A stretch of DNA of 59,095 nt, taken from Prorocentrum cordatum. Taxonomy: Eukaryota; Sar; Dinophyceae; Prorocentrales; Prorocentraceae. The notes under the pieces were generated by a model. The model saw nothing but the letters and a program-made list of their open reading frames with translations, had not been told where the DNA came from and did not search any database. Positions 33,201-43,486 of this stretch are shown one piece after another. Location: contig CAUYUJ010005723.1 in the NCBI GenBank assembly GCA_963575745.1, positions 1 through 59,095 of the forward strand, written 5' to 3'. Position 1 is the first letter of the stretch, and the number at the start of each line of letters is the position of its first letter. Made by a program: the position numbers and the translations under genes.

Positions 33201-34958
33201 GCTCCAACGGAGCTCTAACATAACATGTTCGAGTATGTTAGAGCTCCCTGGGAGCTCTAACATACTATAATAGAGCTCCCATGGTAGAGCTCCCTGGGAG
33301 CTCTAACATACCGAGCTCCAACGGAGCTTTAACATAGCAAGTTAGAGCTCCGTGGGAGCTCCCTGGGAGCTCTAACATGGTACACTAGAGCTCCAACGGA
33401 GCTCTAACATAGCATGTTCGAGTATGTTAGAGCTCCCTGGGAGCTCTAACATGGTATGTTAGAGCTCCGTGGGAGCTCTAACATGGCACGTTAGAGCTCA
33501 AACGGAGCTCTAACATCGCATGTTCCAGTATGTTAGAGCTCCCTGGGAGCTCTAACATAGCATGTTCGAGTATGCTAGAGATCCCAGGGAGCTCTAACAT
33601 GCTATATTAGAGCTCCCATGTTAGAGCTCCCTGGGAGCTCTAAAATACCGAGCTCCAACGGAGCTTTATTAACATAGCAGGTTAGAGCTCAGTGGGACCT
33701 CCCTGGGAGCTCTAACATGGTATGTTAGAGCTCCGTGGGAGCTCTAACATGGTATGTCCGAGCTCCAACGGAGCTCTAACACAGCATGTTCCAGTATGTT
33801 AGAGCTCAAACGGAGCTCCAACATAGCATGTTCCAGTATGTTAGAGCTCCCTGGGAGCTCTAACATAGTATGTTAGAGCTCCGTCGGAGCTCTAACATGG
33901 CATGGTAAAGCTCCAACGGAGCTCTAGCATAGCATGTTCCAGTATGTTAGAGCTCCCTGGGAGCTCTAACATGCTATGTTAGAGCTCCGTGGGAGCTCTA
34001 ACATGGCTTGTTAGGGCTCCAACGGAGCTCTAACATAACATGTTCCAGTAAGTTAGAGCTCCCTGGGAGCTCTAGAATGCTATAGTAGAGCTCCCATGTT
34101 AGAGCTCCCATGGGAGCTCTAAAATACCGAGCTCCAACGGAGCTCTAACATAGCATGTTCGAGCTCAGTGGGAGCTCCCTGGGAGCTCTAACATGGTATG
34201 TTAGAGCTCCGGGGAGCTCTAACATAGCATGTTCGAGTATGTTAGAGCTCCCTGGGAGCTCTAACATGGTATGTTAGAGCTCCGTGGGGGCTCTAACATG
34301 GCATGTTAGAGCTCCAACGGAGCTCTAACATAGCATGTTCCAGTATGTTAGAGCCCCCTGGGAGCTCCAACATGGTATGTTCGTGAGCTCCGTGGGAGCT
34401 CTAACATGGCTTGTTAGAGTTCCAACGGAGCTCTAACATAACGTGTTCGAGTATGGTAGAGCTCCCAGGGAGCTCTAACATGCTATATTAGAGCTCCCAT
34501 GTTAGAGCTCCCGGGAGCTCTGAAATTACCGAGCTCCAACGGGGCTTTAAATAGCATGTTAGAGCTCAATGGTGGGAGCTCCCTGGGAGCTCTAACATGG
34601 TATGTTAGAGCTCCAAGGAGAGCTCCAACGGAGCTGCATTGCGAGCATGTTCGAGCTCCCTGGGAGCTCTAACATGGTATGTTAGAGCTCCGTGGGAGCT
34701 CTAACATGGCATGTTAGAGCTCCCAGGGAGTTATAACATGGCATGTTAGCCTCGAGCTCTAACATAGGATGTTGTTAGAGATCTCTTGGAGCTCTATCAT
34801 GGCATGTTAGAGCTCCCATGGAACTCTAACATGTGTAAGATGTCCTTGGGAGCTCTAACGTGTTATGATAGATTGCGATGTGAGGGTTGTGAACTCTAAC
34901 ATGCTATGTTAGAGCTCGATGGGAGTTCTAGCATGGCATGTTAGAGCTCCCATCGAGC
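30195..34958. repeat. Palindromic GAGCTC satellite, array S1 (forward)
   Basis: About 4.8 kb of alternating dyads: GAGCTCC-NNN-GGAGCTC with centres mostly CTG, GTG or AAC, and TAACAT-NNN-ATGTTA with centres GGT, GGC or AGC. Three dyad pairs of 32, 32 and 42 bp make a 106-bp higher-order unit. A longer variant with TAAAATACCGAGCTCCAACG recurs irregularly (for example about 30426, 31003, 31263, 32480, 33640, 34120). A (GGC)n tract lies at 30299-30322. No gene. Confidence 0.95.
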
Positions 34959-34960
34959 CG

Positions 34961-34982
34961 CCCCCCCCGCCGTCGTCGTCGC

Positions 34983-35013
<31 letters not shown>

Positions 35014-35030
35014 CCATCGGCCCCCCGCCC
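34961..35030. repeat. (GTC)n tract at the end of array S1
   Basis: GTC/GCC triplets between C runs. The reverse complement of this arrangement, including the edge GAGCTCCCATCGAGCCG, is found at about 53100-53210. Confidence 0.85.
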
Positions 35031-35408
35031 CCCTCCTTTTAAGCGCACAGAAGTAGTAAGGAAACATGTCCGAACACGGCCGCGCTCTCGCACGCTCCGT
35101 TGCCCTGTCCGTCACCTCGAGAACGGAGGCTTCCCCCTTGAAAGGCGGGGGCACAGGGGTGGGGCCCTGTCTTCGACCGCGGTGAAACATGGGGGTGGGG
35201 CCCTGTCTTCGACCACGGTGAAACGTGGATAGGGCGCGGCCCTCCCAGCCCACGCGGGGCGGCCTTGCTCCCTGGGGCGCGATCGGGGATCAGGGGCGGA
35301 AGGGGATTCAGGGACTTCTGAATTAGAACTAGAAGGTGGGGAGGAGGAGGAGGAGGAGGAGGAGAAGGACGAGGAAGGCTTCTCCGCCCTCCACGCACCG
35401 CCGGCTTT
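35031..35408. other. Spacer unique to the first copy, with a 36-bp doublet
   Basis: Mixed sequence with two adjacent units of about 36 bp (GGGGCCCTGTCTTCGACC at about 35161 and 35198). It has no counterpart in the matching position near X2. Minus-strand open frames exist but are not preserved elsewhere. Confidence 0.5.
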
Positions 35409-35522
35409 CATATGTTAGATCTCCCAAGTAACTCTAACATAATCTAACAACATGCTATGACAGAGCTCCGTTGGAGCTCTAACATGTCATGTTACAGCTC
35501 CCTGGAGCTCTAACATCATCTA
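35409..35522. repeat. Palindromic satellite fragment (inverted type)
   Basis: Three or four dyads with GTT centres and TAACATAATCTAACA spacers, as in the inverted array S2. Confidence 0.8.
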
Positions 35523-35707
35523 ACCACCCTAAGGGCCTCAAGAGGAGATCCCAGAAATTCTATCTCCCCACAGGGCCCCAAGAGAGATTGCCAGAAATTC
35601 CTCGCCCCTCAGGGCGCCAAGAGGAGATCCCAATCTTCAACGCACTCATTGTTTCAGTCCTACTAGATGCAGAACCCCATAAATCTGTTATTCTTTCGGA
35701 TTCGCTG
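35523..35707. repeat. Module M, copy 3
   Basis: Matches 28471-28660 almost word for word, including the three CAAGAG units and the CTAGTAGATCCAGAACCCC-like end. It lies just downstream (in the gene sense) of X1. Confidence 0.85.
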
Positions 35708-35826
35708 GCCCGCTGCACGGGCGCACCGCGCGAGCGCGGCGAAGGAGCCAGCGCGCGAGCCAGGCTGCGCGCCTCCGACATCGGCTACCAGACGCCCATG
35801 CGAGGTCACTTGTCCTGCTGCTGAGC

Positions 35827-36582
35827 TCAGTGGCCCTCCTTCTTGTCCTGCTGCTTGAGCTCCTCCACTTTCTGATCGAGCTCCTCGACTTTCTTCTGCA
35901 GCTCCTGGAGCGCCTGTCCCTGTGCCCGCAGGGGTTCCAGAATCTGATCCATCTTCTCGGCCACGTTGTTCTGCGCCATACGGTTTGGAAAAGCGTTGGT
36001 CAAGAAATGGAGCATCGAGGTGATAACGGCGGTTAGCCCGTCCTGCTGCTGCTGCTGCGTAAGCTTCTGCTGCCACTGCTGTGCTCCTGCTGTTGCATCT
36101 CCTGCTGCTGCAGCTCCTGATGATGACACAGCTCTTGAGCTGTTCCAGCTTTTCCAGGTGTTCTCTCCTGCAGCTGATCCAGCTTCTTGCTGATGGCCTT
36201 CACTTTGCCGTTGCCACTTGGGCTTCTTCGACGACCTCCAATCATCCGCTTCATCGTTTTTCCGCTTCGGGGCGTAGCTCGAGTGGGGCACCACAGTGTT
36301 CATGATCTTAGAGCACCATGCGGCCTTCTCCTCATCAGGACCCTGTGGACAGGCATTATGCCACCAGAGATGCTTATTCTTTACATTCTTGATGTGGTCA
36401 GCCGAAATCTGATGCGTCTGGGCTGCCCATTTCCCGCGCGGTAAACAAAACCACCAGGGCTCCCTAGGTTCTCCACTCTTCTTCGAAACGTACTCGCGAA
36501 CTTCTAGCCATGGCGCATCAATGGGTCCAGGCCTCCCTGCGCTGGCCCCCATTTCTGACACAGCAGCCTGCAGGCGCTGCAA
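35827..36582 (-). CDS. Zinc-finger/coiled-coil protein X1
   Basis: The frame opens at a TTG beside TTCTTCTTGCAG, which looks like a splice acceptor, so an upstream exon is likely; the first ATG is 36552. Residues about 20-75 hold a Trp/Cys/His-rich segment (EPWWFC, then HQISADHIKNVKN) that in paralogue X2 has a C-x2-C pair; here the second Cys is Arg, so zinc binding is probably impaired. A Lys/Arg-rich stretch (about 105-125), a Gln/Ala/Ser-rich linker and a C-terminal heptad-repeat helix (LQELQKKVEELDQKVEELK) follow. Probably a nucleic-acid or protein binding factor; function unknown. About 105 bp after the stop are conserved at X2. Intact frame of 251 codons; stop TGA at 35829-35827. Confidence 0.6.
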   Translation of the reverse strand: MQRLQAAVSEMGASAGRPGPIDAPWLEVREYVSKKSGEPREPWWFCLPRGKWAAQTHQISADHIKNVKNKHLWWHNACPQGPDEEKAAWCSKIMNTVVPHSSYAPKRKNDEADDWRSSKKPKWQRQSEGHQQEAGSAAGENTWKSWNSSRAVSSSGAAAAGDATAGAQQWQQKLTQQQQQDGLTAVITSMLHFLTNAFPNRMAQNNVAEKMDQILEPLRAQGQALQELQKKVEELDQKVEELKQQDKKEGH

Positions 36583-36733
36583 GAAGAAATGTCTTGAGCC
36601 GAGGTGCCTGCGCTACAGGAAAGCTGGGTGATGTGACAAATGGAACCAAGAGGGGTCCAGGAGTCTATTTTGTGGGTTCCCGAGGGGCAGGGCGAGTTGA
36701 GGGATCCCCCTTCGTTGATCGGTTTCCCTCACA

Positions 36734-38320
36734 TGGTAGAGCTCCCAGGGAGCTCTAGCATGGCATGTTAGAGCTCCCAGGGAGCTCTATCATGGTATGT
36801 TAGAATAACGTCAGGGGGCTCGAACAAGCTATGTTAGATCTCCCTGGGAGCTCTAACATAAGATGTTAGAGCTCCCGTGGAGCTCTAACATGCTATGTTA
36901 GAGCGCCCGTGGAACTCTACCATGGCATGTTAGATCTCCCAGGGAGCTCTAACATGCCATGTTAGAGCTCCCACGGGGCTGTAACATACGAGGTTAGAGC
37001 CCCCAGGGAGCTCTAAGATACTCTAACATGCTATGTTCGAGCTCCCACGGAGCTCTAACATACGATGTTAGAGCTCCCAGGGAGCCCTATCATAATATAA
37101 CATGCTGCGTTAGAGCTCCATTGGAGCTCTAACATACGATGTTAGAGCTCCCAGGGAGCTCTAACATAGCATGTTAGAGCTCCCACGGAGCTCTAACATA
37201 CGATGTTAGAGCTCCCAGGGAGCTCTAACATAACACAACATGCTATGTTAGGGCTCCATTGGAGCTCTAACATACGATGTTAGAGCTCCCAGGGAACTCG
37301 AACATGCCATGTTAGAGCCCCCACGGAGCTCTAACATACCATGGTACAGCTCCCAGGGAGCTCTAATATACTGGAACATGCTTTGTTAGAGCTCCGTTGG
37401 AGCTCTAACATGCCATGTTAGAGCTCCCACGGAGCTCTAACATACCATGTTAGAGCTCCCACGGACTCTAACATACTCGAACATGCTATGTTAAAGTTCC
37501 GTTGGAGCTCTAACAAGCCATGTTAGAGCCCCCACGGGGCTCTAACATGCCATGTTAGAGCTCCCAGGGAGCTCCAACATACTGGAACATGCTAGGTTAG
37601 AGCTCCGCTGGAGCTCTAACATGCCATGTTAGAGCTCCCAGGGAGCTCTAACATACCATGTGAGAGCTCCCAGGGAGCTCTAACATACTCAAACATGCTA
37701 TGTTAGAGCTCCGTTGGAGCTCTAACATACCATGTTAGAGCTCCCACGGAGCTCTAACACAGCATGTTAGAACTCCCAGGGAGCCCTAACATACTCAAAC
37801 ATGCTCTGTTAGAGCTCCGTTGGAGCTCTAAGAAGCCATGTTGGAGCTCCCACGGAGATCTAACAAAACATGTTAGAGCTCCCAGGGAGCTCTAACATAC
37901 TGGAACATGCTATGTTAGAGCTCCATTGGAGCTCTAACATGCGATGTTAGAGCCCCGTTGGAGCTCTAACATACGATGTTAGAGCTCCCAGGGAGCTCTA
38001 ACACAGCACGTTAGAGCTCCAACGGAGCTCTACCATAATCTAACTTGCCATGTTAGAGCTCCTGGGAGCTCTAACATAGCATGTTAGAGCTCCCACGGAG
38101 CTCGACCATGCGATGTTCGAGCTCCCAGCGAGCTCTAACATAATATAGCATGGTACGTTAGAGCTCCATTGGAGCTCTAACATGCGATGTTAGAGCTCCC
38201 AGGGAGCTCTAACATGCCATGTTAGAGCTCCCACGGAGCTCTAACATGCCATGTTAGAGCTCCCAGGGAGCCCTAACATACTCTAACTTTCTATGTTAGA
38301 GCCCCCTGGGACCTCTAACC
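36734..38320. repeat. Palindromic GAGCTC satellite, array S2 (inverted)
   Basis: Same dyads as S1, but the centres read CAG, CAC and GTT/ATT and the long link reads ACTCGAACATGCTATGTT, which is the reverse complement of the forward order. The array is thus inverted relative to S1 and S3. It also has TAACATAATATAACATGCT link variants not common in the forward arrays. Confidence 0.9.
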
Positions 38321-38758
38321 CGCCGCCGCCGCCGCCGCCCCTTGACCGTTTCACAATCGATTGCGCAACGGCTGAGACCCCCCCGCCACAATCGATTGCG
38401 CAACGGTTATGGCACCCCCCCTCTCGCCAGGGGGGCGCTTAAACCTGCCACAACGATTGCGCAACGGTTGAGCCCCCCCCCCCTGGCGAGAGGGCGGGGG
38501 GCCTTAACCGTTCGCAATCGATTCGCGCAACGGTGAAGACCCCCCCCCCCCTCTCCGCCAGGGGGGGGGGGGCTTAACCGTGCCACAATCGATTGCGCAA
38601 CGGTTAAGGCCCCCCCCCTGGCGAGAGGGGGGGGGACCAGTTGCGCAATCGATTGTGACACGCTAAGCCCCCCCCCCTGGCGAGAGGGGGGGGGGGTCTT
38701 AACCGTTGCGCAATCGATTGTGAAACGGTTGAGGGGCGGCGGCGGCGGCGGCGGCGGG
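38320..38758. repeat. Palindromic core between inverted arrays
   Basis: It begins with a (CCG)n tract and CCCCTTGACCGTTTCACAAT and ends with the near-exact reverse complement and a (GGC)n tract, giving about 55-bp arms with two mismatches and a centre near 38.54 kb. Between them are six or seven units joining ACAATCGATTGCGCAACGG to a C-run/TGGCGAGA/G-run hairpin. The first units face one way and the last two the other. The flanking arrays S2 and S3 switch orientation across this core. Confidence 0.9.
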
Positions 38759-41348
38759 TTAGAGCTCCCAGGGAGCTCTAACATAGCAAGTTAGAGTATG
38801 TTAGAGCTCCCTGGGAGCTCTAACATGGCATGTTAGAGCTCCGTGGAAGCTCTAACATGGCATGTTAGAGCTCCCTGGGAGCTCTAACATGCTATGTGAG
38901 CTCCACCGGAGCTCTAACATAGCATGTTCTCTTAATCAGAGCACCATGGGAGCTCTCATCGCTGTTCGAGCTCCGTGGGAGTCTAACATGCTATGTTAGA
39001 GCTCCCAGGGGAGCTCAACATAAGGCAATTAGAATATGTTAGAGCTCCCTGGGAGCTCTAGCATGGTATGTTAGAGCTCCGCGGGAGCTCTAACATGGTA
39101 TGTTAGAGCTCCGTGGGAGCTCTAACATGGCTTGTTAGAGCTCCAACGGAGCTCTAACATACCATGTTCGAGTATGTTAGAGCACCCTGGGAGCTCTAAC
39201 ATGCTATGTTAGAGCTCCGTGGACGATCTAACATGGCATGTTAAAGCTCCAACGGGGCTCTAACATAAAACTGTTCCAGTATGTTAGAGCTCCCTGGGAG
39301 CTCTAACATGGTATGTTAGAGCTCCGTGGGAGCTCTAACATGGCTTGTTAGAGCTCCAACGGAGCTCTAACATAGCATGTTCGAGTATGTTAGAGCCCCC
39401 TGGGAGCTCTAACATGCTATGTTAGAGCTCCGTGGGAGCTCTAACAAGCACTTTAGAGCTCCAACGGAGCTCTAACATAGCATGCTCCAGTATGTTAGAG
39501 CTCCCTGGGAGCTCTAACGTGGTTTGTTAGGGCTCCGTGGGAGCTCTCACATGGTATGTTAGAGCTCCCCGGGAGCTCTAACACGGTATGTTAGAGCTCC
39601 GTGGGACACTAACATAGCCTGATATATTATGTTAGAGCTCTCTGCGAGCTCTAACATCGCATGTTAGAGCTCCGTGGGAGCTCTAACATGGAATGTTAGA
39701 GCTCCCTGGGATCTCTAACATCGTCTGTTAGAGCTCCAATGGAGCCTTAACATAGCATGTTCCAGTAAGTTAGAGCTCCCTGGGAGCTCTAACATGGCAT
39801 GTTAGAGCTCCGTGGGAGCTCTAACATGGCTTGGCAGAGCTCCAACGGAGCTCTAACATAGCATGTTCGAATATGTTAGAGCTCCGAGGGAGCTCTCACA
39901 TAGCATGTTCCAGTATGTAGAGCTCCCTGGGAGCTCTAACATAGTATGTTAGAGCCCCGCGGGAGCTCTAACATGGTATGCTAGAGCTCCAACGGAGCTC
40001 TAACATAGCATGTTTCAGTATGCTAGACCTCCCTGGGAGCTCTAACATGGTATGTTAGAGCTCCGTGGGAGCTCTAACATGGCTTGTTAGAGCTCCAACG
40101 GAGCTCTAACATATCATGTTCGAGTATGTTAGAGCTCCGTGGGAGCTCTAACATGGAATGTTAGAGCTCCCTGGGATCTCTAACATCGTCTGTTAGAGCT
40201 CCAATGGAGCTTTACCATAGCATGTTCCAGTAAGTTAGAGCTCCCTGGGAGCTCTAACATGGCATGTTAGAGCTCCGTGGGAGCTCTAACATGGCTTGTG
40301 AGAGCTCCAACGAAGCTCTAACATTGCATGTTCGAGTATGTTAGAGCTCCCTGGGAGCTCTAACATGCTATAGTAGAGCTCCCATGTTAGAGCTCCCATG
40401 TTAGAGCTCTAAAATACCGAGCTCCCACGGAGCTTTAACATCGCATGTTAGAGCTCAGTGGGAGCTCCCTGGGAGATCTTACATGGCATGTTAGAGCTCA
40501 AACGGAGCTCTAACATAGCATGTTCGAGCATGTTAGAGCTCCCTGGTAGCTCTAACATGGTATGTTAGAGCTCCGTGGGAGCTCTAACATGGCTCGTTAG
40601 AGCTCCAACGGGGCTCTAACATAGCAGGTTCGAGTAGGTTAGAGCTCCCTGGGAGCTCTCGCATGCTATGCTAGAGCTCCGAGGGAGCTCTAACATGGCA
40701 TGTTAGAGCTCCAACGGAGCTCTAACATAGCATGTTCCAGTATGTTAGAGCTCCCTGGGGGCTCTAACATTGTATGTTAGAGCTCCGTGGGAACTCTAAC
40801 ATGGTATGTCAAGCTCCAACGGAGCTCTAACATAGCATGTTCCAGTTATGTTGGAGCTCCCTGGGAGCTCTAACATGGTATGTTAGAGCTCCGTGGGAGC
40901 TCTAACATGGTTTGTTAGAGACCCCAACGGAGCTCTAACATAGCATGTTCCAGTATGTTAGAGCTCCCTGGGAGCTCTAACATGGCATGTTAGAGCTCCC
41001 TGGGAGCTCTAACATGGCATGTTAGAGCTCCAACGGAGCTCGAACACATGTTCCAGTGTGTTAGAGCTCCCTGGGGGCTCTAACATGTTATGTTAGAGCT
41101 TCCAGGGAGCTCCTTGGAGCTCTAACATGGCATGTTAGAGCTCCAACGGAGCTCTAACATAGCATGGTAGAGCTCCCCGGGAGCTCTAACATAGCATGTT
41201 CGAGCTCCCTTGGAGCTCTAACATGGTATCACGTGCCATGTTAGAGCCCCCAGGGAGCTCTAACATGGCATGTTCGAGCCCCCATTGGAGCTCGAACGTG
41301 CTATGTTAGAGCTCCCTGGGAGCTCTAATATACTATGTTAGAGCTCCA
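38759..41348. repeat. Palindromic GAGCTC satellite, array S3 (forward)
   Basis: About 2.6 kb of the same forward 106-bp order as S1. The right end carries the GGTATCACGTGCC variant at about 41227, as in S0, then passes into block Y2 through TTAGAGCTCCATGCGAGCC. Confidence 0.95.
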
Positions 41349-41384
41349 TGCGAGCCCTGACCACTCGGGATCTTAGTCGAAGGA

Positions 41385-41665
41385 ACGGCGATGATGACGA
41401 GGATGACGACGACGACGAGAATGACGACGATGACGAGGACGACGAGGACGACGACGACGACGACGAGGAGGGCGACGACGAGGACGACGAGGATGACGAG
41501 GATGACGAGGACGACGACGACGAGGACGGGGAGGGCGACGACGAGGACGACGAGGACGACGAGGACGGCGAGGACGACGAGGACGACGAGGAGCAGGAGG
41601 ACGAGGAGGAGGAGGACGACGACGACGACGGCGACGACGACGGCGACGACGTCGACGACGAGCGC
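41385..41665. repeat. (GAC/GAG)n trinucleotide tract
   Basis: Counterpart of 22870-23155, with differences in triplet number and composition. Confidence 0.9.
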
Positions 41666-41669
41666 CTCG

Positions 41670-42905
41670 AAGGAACTCGGGATCTGCCAGTCGAACTGCA
41701 GCTTGCTCTTTGGGCACGGCGCGACGGGATCCCATTCGCCAAGCCCGCGTGACACAAGCGCCTGCTTCTCGAAGCAGCCGCGCGCCTGCGGCGATCCTCG
41801 CATCAGGATGTTCGCGGGCTTGATGTCGCAGTGAATGTGGCCCCTGTCGTGCATGTACTGGAGCCCTTCGAGAACGCTGTTCAGGACGCGGCGCAACCCT
41901 GTCTGCGTGAAGGAGGACTTCTCGAGGAATTGGCGGACATAGATCTCGAACAACTCGTGCACGAGGCCAATGTGCTCCGTCCATGTCCTATCTATCCTTG
42001 GTACTGGCTGTTGCAGTTCTCGGTGTGCTTTCTTCGGGGCTGTTGCAGTTCCTGGGCACGACCTCCTGAAAAGGCCCACGTCGAGTAAGCGAACGAGACG
42101 CGGGTGCGTGCCCGCAGCACCGTGGCGCATGACCTCATCCAGAGCCCCTCCGACGGCATCCGTATTGCACCCCTTCTGCGCATCGCTGGGGTCGTCCCGC
42201 AGCATCTTGATCGCAAGGCCAGTCTTGTCGCCCTGTCGCGTGCCCAAGTAGACCTTGCCGAAAGAGCCCTGACCGAGCTCCCCTCCTTCCCACTGCACGT
42301 CGTACTCGAGCGGCAGGTCCTCGCACTTGCCCTTCTGTTTGTTTTCGCACGCGTGCCCGACCGCGTCGAGCTTCAGCGCAAGTAGATTCACACGACCCTC
42401 GTCGTGGGACACCGCTCTCGGACCAGCAGACCCGCGACGAGCAGCTGTCGGCGGCGTAGGCTCCGATACCCCGTCCGCGGCGGGAACGAGCACCTTCCCC
42501 AGCGCGTCCTCTAGGGTTTCTCCTGCGACACCGTGGCCCTCGGCGACAGCTGGCTCATCTTCTGCAGCGTCAGCTGTTCCAGCCCATTTCGCGCACCCTG
42601 GCACCCCCGCAGGCTTGCCCAAATAGTCTTTCCAGTTGGCGCCCAGCGCAATCTTGGGGGGCCGCGTGCAGGTGTCATGCGAAACTGGCTTTGGCCACGT
42701 CAACACACATTTATTCTTCGTTACCTTCTCCAGCGTCACTTTTGCGGTCGGGGCCCCTCTTGCCACCCCGGCCATGCTATTGCTGCAGGCCCCCCTCAGC
42801 TTCTCGTTGATCTTGTCGTTGTTCGACCCGTCACCCTGCAGGTAACAGCCCCACTTATAGAAGAACCTTGTTCCTGTCGCGACCGCTGCCGCCCGAGGCA
42901 GCCAT
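41670..42905 (-). pseudogene. Kinase, truncated copy without C-lobe or oxygenase
   Basis: It matches the first half of the gene at 20481-24389. It keeps the Gly loop, the AIK lysine and HCDIKPAN, then ends at the intron that passes into (GAC)n and satellite S3. No DLG, C-lobe or 2OG domain follows anywhere to the left, so no kinase fold can form. The ATG region (42905) is followed after about 15 codons by a 2-bp loss near 42863, which breaks the frame; a frame starting at Met 42775 is then open through the N-lobe. About 16 bp missing from copy 1 (near 24089) are present here. Confidence 0.75.
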
Positions 42906-43486
42906 CGCCGCGGAGGCCCGCTGACGGCAGTGTCGTCCCTGCGGGGCCGCTAAGTTTGAGTGAACCGAGACGCCTGCGGGCCCCTCCTCCGTCCCCCTCC
43001 TCCCCCTGCGGCCGCTGCTCGGAGCTTTGCCTCCCGTGTCTTCCCTGCCCTGCTGCACCCCCATCCTGGCCCGCCCCTACAGAGCGCCGTAAGGATGCAA
43101 AGGCCTTGGCGGCATGGTATCTGTTGTTTATCCAGCTCCCCAGCTTCGGAACGGAAAGCGTAAGATGCTACAAGGGTACCCTATGGAAAGGCAAGCATCC
43201 TGACTCTGCGCCTTGCCTGCGCCGTGGGCCAAGTGCGACGGATGGCGACGAAGGGATGACGGAGGACTATGTCCCTATCTGTACGCAAGGTGCCGCGCAC
43301 TGCACAGGCCAGAATGTGGCGCGCGCCCCATTACGAGAACGGAGGCGACGCCGCCAGCGCGCGACTGCTGCAATCCAAACTCAAACAAGTGGCAGCTCCA
43401 CGCACGGGAACAGGAGTGCGCGGGCTGGCTCCTGCGTCGGAGCTGTCGAATTATGTTGCAGCCTGTGCTCGAGCCTGTGCTCTGTT

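Noticed and set aside
36590-36610. Spliced-leader relic (CTTGAGCC word at about 36593)
   Set aside because: Too short a match to the conserved dinoflagellate leader and on the strand opposite to the gene.
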